A stretch of DNA of 64,000 nt from Botryotinia globosa (lineage: Eukaryota; Ascomycota; Leotiomycetes; Helotiales; Sclerotiniaceae): positions 1,054,001-1,118,000 of the forward strand of contig RCSZ01000004.1 of NCBI GenBank assembly GCA_014898425.1, written 5' to 3'. The notes beneath the pieces were generated by a model that saw only the letters and a program-made list of their open reading frames with translations, was not told where the DNA came from and searched no databases. Each line of letters starts with the position of its first letter. Within the stretch, counting starts at the first letter, position 1. The translations under genes and the position numbers were made by a program. Positions 34,260 to 45,300 of this stretch are shown here, in pieces.

Positions 34260-35180
34260 CTATCCGATAGTACATTGGCACTTAGACCTCTCTCTAGCAA
34301 TTCTTTTCTTTTCCTCCAAAATCCATTCTTCCTCTCTCTTTTTATCCGCCAACTCCATTAACTCCTTTCCCATATCCGTTTTGATGCCTCTCCCGCCAGT
34401 AGGATCTGGTTGATCAAGGAAATCATGAATCCCAATTTCACTCTCGTTGCTGTTCGCAGCCTTCGCATCAACTTCTAAGTTCCTGGATTTAGTGAGATCT
34501 TCCCCTTCATTTCAAAGAAAGCATGATCACAAACCGGCATACTCCTCACTTTCATCCGCCCAATTTCTCAATTTCTCTCTCCTGAAGAATTCGAAATCCC
34601 ATTCTCCTTTCTCCAAAGCATCCAAATCTGTAAAGACATATGTTTGGGCTTCTCTCTCTTCTCCCGTCTCTACAGCTTCGGCCATGATTGCATTGGCGCC
34701 GTGTGGACTCTTGTCCTTTGGAGCCAGGATCTTTACAGTGACTACTTTTCGCTCATACTGAGATCCTTCAAAGTAATCCAAATTTCGCATGTTGGAGGGC
34801 GTGAGACCGGTCACGTAGGTACCACGGACAGTATGACCTGGTTCGGAGATTATGGCCGGATAGTCAGCGAATCTAACACGATGTCGACAGTAGTCATGGA
34901 GAAGGGCGGGAGTGATGGTTAGGGAAGTGGAAGGGTGATTGGAGGCGCCGTAGATTACGCGGTAAAGGACTTCGGGGGCCATCTGATGAGGAAAAAGATT
35001 TAGTGATAGTAAAGGAACAAATTGTGGTAAAATTAGAGACAGAGTAGAAGGCGGAGGCCGAAAAGCGAGTTTGAAAATCAGAGGAGGGGGGGAGAGACTT
35101 ACGAGAGTGCCGTAGAAGAATGCATTGTAAGTTTTGGGGAGAGTTGGCTCTGCCATTTCTGCGTCCATTCCTGCTGCCAT
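34260..35180 (-). CDS. AIG2-like/gamma-glutamylcyclotransferase-fold protein
   Basis: Exon 1 is 35180-35103 and exon 2 starts at 34982. The join recreates the fold signature NAFFYGTLMAPEVLYRVIYG, the conserved YGTL loop of AIG2/GGCT proteins. PAIISEPGHTVRGTYVTGLT and LDYFEGSQYERKVVTVK follow, with the expected acidic residue in YFEG. Read straight through, the frame stops at 34527 (177 residues). A 45-bp intron (34549-34505, GTGAGG...AAG) removes that stop and a second TGA. It adds a coding-like exon (34504-34260) with DFLDQPDPTGGRGIKTDMGK and a charged helix, for 251 residues. A DPTGGRG-like tail is familiar in fungal members, so I favour the spliced form. Enzymatic activity is unproven. Confidence 0.82.
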
Positions 35181-35569
35181 TGATACTAAACTTGTGTATG
35201 TAGAAATGGTAAGCCTCCAGCTCCTCTTGATATTGCTTATCTATTTCCTCCTTGGTAGAGTGAATGTGGAGATATCAAGACGAAGATAAGTGACAGAGAT
35301 GCGACAATGGAAAGAATGAAAAGAAGAATCGAAATATTTTCAATATCCTACCGAACTTATAGGAAATAAAGTCAACTCAGCTACCTCATATTAAAGAGGT
35401 TATACCTTATGCAATTACTCTTTGTATGGAGGGGTAATATCTACGCGCCGACGATTAGAGAGGTTTCCATCACAGTGTTACTTACTGATAAAGAAAGATA
35501 AGGAATTTGTATTAGTCATCGCATGTATGACATCCACCAGTGAGCCCCCGCTAATTAATCTTCATTATA

Positions 35570-35925
35570 CAGTAGAACTTGGTTATACCGGAATGAAATA
35601 TTTGATCAATTAAATCCGATATAAGCAAGATTTCAATATAAAAAATGATAATTCAAATATTTTTATCAAAATTTATATCCGATTTTTATTCTAAACTTTG
35701 ATATTTTCGAAAGTTTATTATATAATTAAGCTTATTAATATCAAAAAAACTTATTAAACTAAATTCATTATCAAAGTTTATATTAGATTTTTGAAAAATC
35801 AATCTAATATTCTAGTTTTATTTAAAAATTCGATATTACTATATGAAAAGTAATCAAATCAGGAAATTTTTCTGATATATTCAAGATTCCGGTATATCCT
35901 AGTCCGGTATAGCCAAGTTCTACTG
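35570..35925. mobile_element. MITE with pogo/Fot1-type terminal inverted repeats
   Basis: The left end reads CAGTAGAACTTGGTTATACC and the right end is its near-perfect reverse complement (GGTATAGCCAAGTTCTACTG), with one mismatch in about 23 bp. Both ends are flanked by TA (35568-35569 and 35926-35927), the target duplication of Tc1/mariner/pogo elements. The inside is about 80% AT with no open frame. This makes it a non-autonomous miniature element of 356 bp. A CAGTAGAACyTs-like terminus is typical of fungal pogo/Fot1 families. A second GGTATA-type motif just inside the right end suggests nested terminal repeats. Confidence 0.88.
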
Positions 35926-36471
35926 TAACCTTGGAAGTACCAACGATATTGAGCATCGCATCACATAAAACTAGATGAAAACTCTGATTCTGTGATATTT
36001 CTTTGCTATTTTGACAGTCTAGATTCTTCGGTGGTTTTCTTGGTGAACAAATATGCCAGAATCATCAAGTGATGATCACTTTGCCTATTTTGCGCCGAGA
36101 ATTTGCTAGGAAAGAACTAGAGAGCTCTGGAGTCACGTCAAACATTGAGCTAAAGTCTTATAGTTGGCCATCACTTCTCTATTCCTTTCCTTTTCCACCA
36201 TTCTTTAGCTTTCCAAGATTTTTAAGAGTTATCTACTTGATAGTCCGACGAATGCTGTTATTCTAAGCAAGATCGTTCCATGCTAGTATCCTACTATGAG
36301 AGTTTTGATAGGAGAATAACAAGATTGATCTCGTGACCAATCTACTACTTATGAAGCTACATACATTTTAATTTCAATAGCAGATAGTCAATGACAGCAT
36401 GGCTAAACTTTAAGGACGGTGATGTTATGATAAGTGGTTGATCCCTTTTCCCCCAAAGCAAAATATACATA

Positions 36472-36477
36472 TATAAA
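36472..36477 (+). promoter_or_regulatory. TATA box of secreted-protein gene
   Basis: TATAAA within ATACATATATAAAGTC, 84 bp before the ATG at 36561. The position suits a regulated fungal promoter. Confidence 0.5.
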
Positions 36478-36560
36478 GTCTTGTCTACGTACATGGTTAA
36501 CTCTTCATTCTTTTCTTACACAAACTCTCATGCACGCACACCAGGCAGTCAAGCTCCGAG

Positions 36561-37793
36561 ATGTTGTTATCAACCCTCATCAGCGCGACTAGCCTTGCAG
36601 TCCTCGTGGGCCCAAGTCAGGCAGTTGCTTCCCATAATTCATTTCCTTCCAATCAAGCTTCGGTCGAATTTTCCGAAGAGAATCAAATCCTTTTTGGTCA
36701 TTATCAAACTATAACTCACCTTTTGAGCAATCTTCATGGAAGAATCGGCATTAATGATGATGCCACAACAAATTTCCAACTTGGTAGACAAGAGCCACAT
36801 TATATCGACCCCAAGGACCTCAAACTCGTACCAGTACATGATCTCGAGCAATATGACGAGGCTGATTGGGTAAGAATCAATGAACAAGAGATCGTCTTGC
36901 AGTGTGGAAGTGTCAACACTATGGATACTGGAGAAGATTGGGCTCTTATGCAACGCTGCACCAATGAAGAAGTTGCTATTCGTCGATTGATGGCCACCTT
37001 CAATGACGAAGGCCATGAATTTGTTGTGTCAATCCCTGTCCTTAAAAATGCATCTACAACCCGCGAAGGTACCTACCGATGTATCAAAGATTCTTGTCCA
37101 AAAGGTCCATTGGTACTTGCGACTCCTACCTCCACAGCAATGATTTCAACCCGCGGAGTTGCTGCATCACCCATTCGCGATATTTTCGGGCAGCCGACTG
37201 CGAAAGAGAGTGCTGGTGGTCTCCAAAACCCGACTGAGACTGCATCACAGACCAGCGACCATCTCCAGGCGCAGATTACACCACGAATTGGTAGCGTCAC
37301 AAAACCGACAACTCTTGTGACTATTACGCGGGCTTCGGATTTAGAAGATTTATCTTCAAAATCTCCAACCGAAAACGAAGTCTTTCACGCACCAACCAAA
37401 CAACTTCCAGAGCCTGAAGACCTACCAGCTGGTCGTTGGCTGGCCAAAAGAAAAGAAGATCCGTACATCACCCTTCCGAGACCCGAGTGCGTTCCTCCAC
37501 CAGATGATTTCACCTTGTCAGGAAAGATCAAAACCGTCACCCGCAATCCACGCAAGACTAGATATACCACTTATGAATACTGGGGTTATACTTCGACTGC
37601 GATTATTCCTCCTGATCCTAATCGCCCGCCACCACTGCCATCTATTATATATCCAACTTGGGTAACAAATTCATTTTTCCAAACATGGTCTTGCCGCAAA
37701 GTCTGGATGGAATATTTCAACATGGATTATGTTCGGAAGAGGGATATTGTAGAGAGAGTTTTGGGGGACTTGCAAGTTGCTGCTCGTAAGTAA
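36561..37793 (+). CDS. Secreted protein of unknown function (410 aa)
   Basis: Single exon with a clear signal peptide (MLLSTLISATSLAVLVGPSQAVA). The first half is acidic and globular, with Cys pairs in EIVLQCGSVNTM and MQRCTNEEVAIRRLM, and YRCIKDSCPKG near residue 175. The middle is Ser/Thr/Pro-rich. The C-terminal part is richer in Tyr, Trp and Pro (TRYTTYEYWGYTSTAIIPPD, FFQTWSCRKVWMEYFNMDY). Dibasic sites (LAKRKED, VRKRDIV) could be cut by Kex2. No transmembrane segment after the signal. I do not recognise a domain. It could be a wall or effector-type protein. Confidence 0.72.
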   Translation: MLLSTLISATSLAVLVGPSQAVASHNSFPSNQASVEFSEENQILFGHYQTITHLLSNLHGRIGINDDATTNFQLGRQEPHYIDPKDLKLVPVHDLEQYDEADWVRINEQEIVLQCGSVNTMDTGEDWALMQRCTNEEVAIRRLMATFNDEGHEFVVSIPVLKNASTTREGTYRCIKDSCPKGPLVLATPTSTAMISTRGVAASPIRDIFGQPTAKESAGGLQNPTETASQTSDHLQAQITPRIGSVTKPTTLVTITRASDLEDLSSKSPTENEVFHAPTKQLPEPEDLPAGRWLAKRKEDPYITLPRPECVPPPDDFTLSGKIKTVTRNPRKTRYTTYEYWGYTSTAIIPPDPNRPPPLPSIIYPTWVTNSFFQTWSCRKVWMEYFNMDYVRKRDIVERVLGDLQVAARK

Positions 37794-38718
37794 TAGGAAG
37801 ATTTAGTCAAAAGGAGTACTGGGAAAGAGGATTTGGGCATAGATTCAAAAAGGCATCTCTTTGGGTGTCAAGGGATTAAGGGGATAAGATTGGTTAAGGG
37901 ACTTGGGTGCAGTTACGATCTGGAGATAGGTCCATCTGCAAAAGGCTGCAAAGTACGGTAGGGCCTGGATTACAATTGTACAGTACTTCAGACCTTTATA
38001 GATAGATAGAATAATGTCACAAGTCTGCTGTTACAAGTTGCTAGCACTTTGATGCGGTATGAAGTTATACAATAATACATGGTAGCCAGCCTGACAGAAT
38101 GCTTGTGACACTTCCTTTGATAACAATTCATCGAATCCTCGACAACAAAAACATGGAGCAACGCTCAATATTATAAGAATACAAGGACAGGTACCACCAT
38201 CTTTGTATAACCTCGTAGAATTCTTTGACGAATCCTTTGATCAATAACAATCACGGCGGATTATCTATAACCTGTAAGCTGTAGGTTTTGCATAGTAAGA
38301 TCTTACATATTTACGATAGCACAATATATTGAAGCAAATGTATATACAAATTAAATGACGTTCTCTGTAACGTGACATTCGAAATTGTTTGGTATGAAAT
38401 CTAGAATGAAGATATATTTCAAAGTGATCCTGCAAGAATGTTTTTATCTTATTCGTTGGCTTTCATTGCATCGAAATCACCAATTGTATCAGGTTTAGTG
38501 TCATTTGATCGCTCTCTTCACATCCCACCAAACGAAAAAATAGTAGCCCCGCCATTCATCAAATCAGCCAGCCTTACCATACCTACATGATATTAAACCA
38601 ACGAACAATTTCGAAAATACAATACAATAATAAGAGACAACCTTAACCTCATCAATTCAACGATAAACTCGAATAATCGCATTTGATAGAGCATCTGCGT
38701 AATAGCAATCACAACAAA
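37794..38718. other. Intergenic region
   Basis: Between two plus-strand genes. It holds the 3' flank of the secreted-protein gene and the promoter of the MTHFR gene. No further feature seen. Confidence 0.5.
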
Positions 38719-40710
38719 ATGGAGAAAATCACAGAAAAGATCGCGGCTTTGCCCCCAGATGCCAATTACTTCTCCCTCGAATTCTTTCCACCAAAGACCT
38801 CAATGGGTTCTTCGAATCTACGTGCTCGTCTCGATAGAATGTCTCGGGCATTGAGACCTTTATTTGTCACCGTTACTTGGGGAGCGGGTGGATCTACTGC
38901 GACCAAGTCTTTAGAACTCGCAGAGTTATGTCAAAGGGATTTAGGCCTCACGACGTGTCTACATTTGACTTGCACAAACATGAGTCGAGCATTGGTGGAT
39001 CAAGCATTGGAAGATGCAAAGGCATTGGGAATTAGAAACATATTGGCTCTGAGGGGCGACCCCCCTAGGAGTGAGGAATATCGTGCCATTGACGAGAAGA
39101 ATGGCGATACGCCTGCTATGGATTGGGAGTTTGAGTGGGCAATTGATTTGGTACGATATATTAGAAAACAATACGGCGATTACTTTTGTGTTGGAGTTGC
39201 GGCATACCCAGAAGGACATGCGGATGAAGGACATCCAGAGGGTCAAAGCCTTGAACATGATCTGCCATCCTTGGTGGAGAAGGTTCAAGCGGGCGCGGAT
39301 TTCATCATGACTCAATTATTCTTCGATGTCGACGCATACGATGGATTCGAACAAAAGTTACGAGATCATCCCAGTGGCGCATTTAAGGACATTCCTATCA
39401 TACCTGGTATGATGCCAATTCAAAGTTATCAAATGATCAAGCGAACTACCAAACTTAGCCACGCGAAACTACCCTCAACTATTATAACAAGATTGGATGC
39501 GGTTCGAGGAGATGATGAGATGGTTAAGAAGATCGGAGTGGATATTTTGAGCGAAATGGTCGAACATTTGAAGAGCACAAAATCTAAGTACGCGGGTCCT
39601 AGAGGTTTCCATTTCTACACCCTCAACTTGGAGAAGGCGGTATCTTTCATTTTGGAACGAACAGAGCTTATTCCAGACGCCGAAACAGTCGCTGCTTTGG
39701 AACCAGAATATGTTCCTACTATTCCAGACATTGCAGATTTAATGTCTATCCATAGTGGTTCCCACAAACGTAGCTCTAGACGTCGATCATCTGTTGGATC
39801 TGATCCTTACAATCGCATTATAATTACTGCACCCCAAACTTCCAATCCTAGCTTTGAAGCCACAGCACAAGAAGCTGGTATTCCAGCCGAAGCTGTCAAC
39901 TCGCGAGCCAATACTCTTGCAATTAGTGAAGGAGAAGGTAGTCTTGGTCGAGAAGCCACATGGGATGACTTTCCTAACGGTCGTTGGGGTGATGCTCGTT
40001 CTCCTGCTTATGGAGAGATTGATGGATACGGTGTTTCACTTCACATGTCTATCAATCAAGCTATCAAACTTTGGGGTCACCCAAGTTCCAGAGCTGATAT
40101 CACGGACATCTTCATTCGTCATCTAGAAGGTCAACTCACCGCCATTCCTTGGAGTGAGGAAGGCCTCAATGAAGAAACTAATTCTATCAAAAAGCAACTC
40201 CTCAGTCTCAATAAGAAAGGTTGGTGGACGGTAGCCTCCCAACCTGCAGTCAACGGACTCAAATCCTCAGACTCGATTTTTGGATGGGGACCTAAGAATG
40301 GATTCGTATTCCAAAAGGCATTCGTAGAACTCTTCCTTCCAACGGCTGATTGGAAAACCCTACATGCTAAACTCACATCTCCTGAACTCCGGGACACAGT
40401 CTCTTTCTACGCCTCAAATTCCAAAGGAGATTTCATATCCAGTGATGAAGCAGTCGGAAGCACAAATGCAGTTACATGGGGTGCATTCCCTGGGAAAGAA
40501 ATCATCACACCAACGATTATTGAGGAGGTTAGTTTTAGGGCATGGGCGGAAGAAGCGTTTGGCATTTGGGGAGAGTGGGCAAGGGTTTATGGAAAGGATA
40601 GTCAAACGAGGAAGATTATTGATGGGATCAAGGAGGATGTTTGGTTGGTTAATGTTATTCATCATGCTTATGTGGAGGGAGAGGGATTGTGGGATGTTCT
40701 TTTGAATTAG
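38719..40710 (+). CDS. MTHFR: Methylenetetrahydrofolate reductase
   Basis: Reduces 5,10-methylene-THF to 5-methyl-THF for methionine synthesis. Single exon, 663 residues, starting MEKITEKIAALPPDANYFSL; an upstream TTG extends the frame but 38719 is the first ATG. The catalytic TIM barrel has LEFFPPKTSMGSSNL (Glu21 equals the bacterial catalytic Glu), LHLTCTNMSRALVDQALEDA, ALRGDPPRSEEY and ADFIMTQLFFDVDAYDGF. After about residue 340 comes a Ser/Arg-rich linker (HKRSSRRRSS). The eukaryotic regulatory domain follows (GYGVSLHMSINQAIKLWGHP, FVFQKAFVELFLP). Fungi often have two such genes (Met12 and Met13 types), and I cannot say which this is. Confidence 0.96.
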   Translation: MEKITEKIAALPPDANYFSLEFFPPKTSMGSSNLRARLDRMSRALRPLFVTVTWGAGGSTATKSLELAELCQRDLGLTTCLHLTCTNMSRALVDQALEDAKALGIRNILALRGDPPRSEEYRAIDEKNGDTPAMDWEFEWAIDLVRYIRKQYGDYFCVGVAAYPEGHADEGHPEGQSLEHDLPSLVEKVQAGADFIMTQLFFDVDAYDGFEQKLRDHPSGAFKDIPIIPGMMPIQSYQMIKRTTKLSHAKLPSTIITRLDAVRGDDEMVKKIGVDILSEMVEHLKSTKSKYAGPRGFHFYTLNLEKAVSFILERTELIPDAETVAALEPEYVPTIPDIADLMSIHSGSHKRSSRRRSSVGSDPYNRIIITAPQTSNPSFEATAQEAGIPAEAVNSRANTLAISEGEGSLGREATWDDFPNGRWGDARSPAYGEIDGYGVSLHMSINQAIKLWGHPSSRADITDIFIRHLEGQLTAIPWSEEGLNEETNSIKKQLLSLNKKGWWTVASQPAVNGLKSSDSIFGWGPKNGFVFQKAFVELFLPTADWKTLHAKLTSPELRDTVSFYASNSKGDFISSDEAVGSTNAVTWGAFPGKEIITPTIIEEVSFRAWAEEAFGIWGEWARVYGKDSQTRKIIDGIKEDVWLVNVIHHAYVEGEGLWDVLLN

Positions 40711-41459
40711 AAGGGATGGTAGCTTGAGATGGGAAATCGGATCAGGATGAATATTGAATGCGATGGCTGCTTTGGACTTGGATGTATCATGAGGATTTGA
40801 ATGAATTAGTCGGATGCATGGTTGGTGAGAGGAATTAGTTATAGGTGTTGGGCGTATAGGAGAATGATAAGATTGATATAATTTGTTTTCTTGATTATAT
40901 GAACTCAGAACATTTGAAAGTCTCCTGATTTCTCTCAGAATTTCCCATTGTGTTTTTATCGCTTCATTATTGTTCACTTGGAGTTTGTTTGCAAACTATT
41001 TTCTTCTATGTTTTCAAATATTTTTGAAGAGAGAATTCTCACTTAATTACACCTCACATACACTAAATATTTATCACATTCATACACGATTAACACATAT
41101 CTTACTCCTCACTCGCACCCAAAAGTTGAGATCTCAAACTTCAAAATAGTGAAAACTCGCAATGCTTTTATTCATTCTGTACTATCATTAACCTCGATTA
41201 CCTGAATCATCCTCATAATTCCCGTTCCTGAAGAAATGAAACGATTGGTCGTGTATCTGTTTGCCATTGACGCGCTAGCTATCCATCCATCTACCGCTCA
41301 AGATCATCTTTCCTGAAAATCTGACATGGTGAAAATTGGGATGCATAGAGTGAATGAATGATTCAACCATGATGTCCTTCTTTGAGAAATTGAAAATTTG
41401 GAGAAGAAAAATCATCACCATCATCACCACGGTTCTGAAGTGGATGGGTGGGTATTTGA

Positions 41460-41530
41460 CTGGTTGGTCAACGGACTGATTGACTGGTTGACTGGTTGAC
41501 TGGTTGACTGGTTGACTGATTGGTTGACTA
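41460..41530. repeat. TTGACTGG tandem repeat
   Basis: Imperfect 8-bp units (TTGACTGG, with TTGACTGA and TTGGTTGA variants) repeated about seven times. A minisatellite-like block with no coding role evident. Confidence 0.75.
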
Positions 41531-41689
41531 TCCAGACCGGAATGAACCAATAGATGAATGAAGCAAGCAAGGGAGGAAGAAATATGAACTATTAACTGTG
41601 AACTATCTGAAGCGGACCAAGGAAATGAAAAGAAAAGAAAAGAAATAAGAGTGCGTGAGAAGTCGCAGGCGATTGGTTCCATCCTATTG

Positions 41690-41770
41690 TATCGTATCCT
41701 ATCCTTTCGTAGCCAATCGTATCGCAAAGTATCGTATCGCAAAGTATCGTATCGCAAAGTATTGCATTGC
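41690..41770. repeat. GTATCGCAAA tandem repeat
   Basis: Three copies of GTATCGCAAA alternating with GTATC, preceded by degenerate TATCCTATCC units. Similar TCGCA/TCGTA simple sequence occurs near 7940. Confidence 0.7.
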
Positions 41771-42341
41771 ATCCCCCGCGCGAGAAAGAAATCAAGAAGA
41801 GTCGAAAAATGCTGGATCTAGCGAGGATTCGTAATCTCAAGTATGCTAGCGATATTTGGTTCTTCGAGAGAGAGTGTGTGGGTTCATCAAGCTGTTGTTG
41901 TTGCGAGTGCGAGAGAAAGCAAAAGCGAAAGCGAAATCTCGACGTGTCGAAATAAAGGGAGGGAGATTTCTGCTGTGAACGAATATGTAAGTGTAATAGC
42001 GAAATAGGCGAGGCGAGGAAGGAAAATCGAAATCAAGTCGATGAAGTGGAGTGAAGGAAAAAAAATTGTAAATCGAAAGTCGAAAGTCGAGAGTCGAGAG
42101 TCGGATGAGATGTAATCCTTCCTCCCGATTGCAATCATGAAGTGTTTGCGTGAACAAAAGTCGAGGAAAGGAAGATGTCGAAGAGAGGCGTAGAGGAGAT
42201 GAAGAGGATTGTGGTATTTTAGCGACGAAAGTAGAGCATCCAGGATCCTGAATGTCGCCATGTGAACTTGTGATCGCTGTGTCGTCATCGTGTCGTTAGA
42301 TACTACATCCCAAGCATGAAGTCTCTCCCAAATTCAAAAAT

Positions 42342-45300
42342 CTAAGACTCATCGTCGTAGAAAACGTCTTCCTCCTCACCATCATCACCTCCGTTTCCAT
42401 GACCCTGGCCATGACCGTTTCTGTTTCCGTGATCATAAATATGACCATGTCGACCGCCGAATCCACCCCCAAATCCACCCCCACCAAGCATATCCTCATC
42501 ACCATCTGCAGCGCGACCAAAATCATAAGCACCAATATCCTCATCCTTGATGATGAGGTCATCGTCTCCCTCGTCATCGGAATCAACGTAGCTCTTGATG
42601 CCGGTCTTGGCAGCACGGCTGGGAGTTGCCGGCTTCTTTTCGACGCGACCGCCCTTGACTTTGTTAATTGTTTCCTTCTTGACTGGAGATCCCTTCTTGG
42701 ATGGGGTGCCCATTTCTAGGTCACTCTCGTCGTCGCCCTCCTCGTTGCTGGATGCAGCGGCCTTCTTCGCTGATTTCTTGGGTGTGCGCTGAGCACGAGC
42801 CTTCTTGGGTGTACCTAGGGAATCATTAGTACAAGGCGGAGAGTTGAGATTCCAAGCGGGTTCTTTGCGCATTCTGTTGTTTATGTTAGTCTTTCTGTCT
42901 TGTATGAAGAAGGAGTAGGCGAATACATACCTTTCGAAGCGAGTGGATATAGCCTTACCTGTAGCACCATCACCAAATTTCTCGGCGGTGGCTGAAAGAT
43001 GTTAGTGAGATATTCTTTCAAGAGGTGAGTGGTAGTGATGAATCGACGATGACAAAATGAAATATAACGCGTAGGTGTGTAAAATCAACACGAGGTAGAT
43101 TGGGGTGAGGAATAGCAAGAACCATTCTTAGCAGCAGCTTTGATGGGCCGAAATCGATGCTCCAGAGAAGATGTGGTAGTGCCATCATCCAACCACTTTG
43201 CCATTGCTATGATGTATATTAATATCTGATCTGAGTTTCTCAAAACTAAAAAAAAGGTATGTGCTAGTGACGAAACGAAATTGGGAATGGAGCAACGGGA
43301 AATTCTCGCATTTGCTAGCACCAATCGTGAGGGTCTGTGGATCAATTCCAGCCTCGAAAGCTTCGCGCTGGCGACGAGCCATGGCTTTGAAAGCTCGAAA
43401 TTGAAATTCAATTCCGCCTTTTGTAGAGTCTTTGCCGAACATATTGCTAATTTCTAGATGATTGGAGATATTAATGATGTTTTCTTCATGTTATTTATTG
43501 TGTAGCAGAGCATGGGTTAGAGGGAAAATCAACAAAGCAATATCGCTTTCAAAGAACACTCGCCATGATTGCCGCGTTTTCTAGGATCAGGATTCACAGC
43601 TACGTCAAAGTCCTTGGGATCTTTTCCGTTGAGCACTGCATCTTTTTGGATCTTAGCACCAGCTCTGATGCCGCGAAATTGCCATTGGACTGATCCGACA
43701 TCTGTGTCCGAACCGAAGTGCTTCGCCATTTCTGTTGACTAACATTAATATTGAGAGCAAAACAGGTGTGGAGTGCTAGGAAAATGTGCATAAGGCCCAC
43801 AATGGAATATGTAAATCAAGAGACCATTGGAATTGATTGTGATATCCTTGCAGTCTTTGCCAGCAGCTCTCGCACTGCGAATCTGGTCGACGTGCTTCTT
43901 GATGGTGGTTGCAAATTGGAATTTGATTCCACCAGTAGTAGCATCTGAACCAAAACACTTTTGAACTTCTGGGAGAAGGTTAATATGTGCTTAGAACAAC
44001 CATGTGTGTCGAGGTGTAAGATGAAATAGATCCAAAACTGTCATTAAAACATGATAGAACTTCTAACCAGTCTTGCCACCAGTGACAACATCAACTGTTG
44101 AAGGATTTTTGCCTGCAGCAAGCATGGCTTTTTGTCGTTTGGCGATGACCTTATAACGGGTTTCAAATTGAAATCGAAGACCCGGAGCAGGACAGTCCCC
44201 CATATGTCTCTCCATTGATCAGCCATGGGCATCATGTAGCAATAATTTCAACGAGTTAGGTAGCTAATCTATAATATAACCAAAAGAAAAAGGCAAAACA
44301 CAAGTTAGACAGAGTTCCTGACCACCTTTTTCCTTCTTGGAAGGCATTAAACCTTCCAGATCAACATGTATAGGATCTTGACCAGCTGCTCGCATCTTGG
44401 TTTGGCGACTGCCAAGAACTTTGATACGCTTGCCAATCTGTTGCTTAATAGCATCAACGGTAACATCTGACCCCATAATTGCAACAATCTCTAATATTCA
44501 AGGTATCAGTGCTGGCCAAATGTGATTGAAAGGATGTGTGTTGTGCTGTGCTGTGCTGTGTTATGATGAAGTTCTGGGAAAGAATGCAGAAAGGAAGTAG
44601 ATAGAGCTTTGGACCACCTCCGAGACCATCAAGACTAGCGTCCTTGGAATCTTTACCAGCTGCAAGCATCGACATCTGACGATTGCCAAGAAGTTTGACA
44701 GTACGACGAAAGTGATTCTTGAGAGATGAAGCAGTAGTGTCTGATCCCATGATCCTAGCAGTCTCTAATGATGTGTTATCAGTGGTGCTCAAACAGAATG
44801 AAGATCAGAAAACTGATTTGGTGAAACATGATCATAAAAGCCAGAAGCAAATTGTTAACAGAACTTCTGACCACCTTTGGGGCTGTTCAAGGAGACATTC
44901 AAAGGATCTTTACCCGCATCAAATAAAGCTATTTGACGGCGGGAAAGAATTCTGATAGTTGCATTGTACTGCATCTTGATAGCTGTGGGAGTGACATCCG
45001 AGCCCATATACTTGGCAACCTCTGGACTTGAAATCAGTTCTGTGCAAGCATAAAGAAAGTGTGATTGATGTGTTGAGAAGATACGGTAATGGTCCGCAAA
45101 ATATGAACCGCGCTCTTTCAAAAAATGAAAATATCACCAGACTTCTGTTGGCTACCCAATTTATCTAAACTAGCATCCTTGGGGTCTTTGCCAACAGCAC
45201 ATAAAGCGTTCTGACGAGCAGCCAAAACTCTGAAGCTTCGACTGAACTGTGCTTTAACACTAATGGGGGTGACATCTGATCCCATCTTTGCAGCAATCTC

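Larger units (their letters stand above)
35181..36560. other. Intergenic region with inserted MITE
   Basis: Between the AIG2-like gene and the secreted-protein gene. Carries a 356-bp inverted-repeat element described separately, and the TATA box of the gene to the right. No coding exon is clear. Confidence 0.5.
40711..42341. other. Intergenic region rich in simple repeats
   Basis: 1.6 kb between convergent genes, with at least three simple-repeat blocks: TTGACTGG copies at about 41460-41530, GTATCGCAAA copies at about 41690-41765, and GTCGAAA/GTCGAGA copies near 42070-42103. Open minus-strand frames here are made of these repeats and are not counted as genes. Confidence 0.6.

Noticed and set aside
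40414..40977. Minus-strand 187-codon frame
   Set aside because: Mostly opposite the MTHFR 3' end and flank, with low-quality composition.
41275..42288. Long minus-strand frames with Gln/Pro/Ser or Arg/Tyr repeats
   Set aside because: They simply translate the TTGACTGG and GTATCGCAAA tandem repeats.
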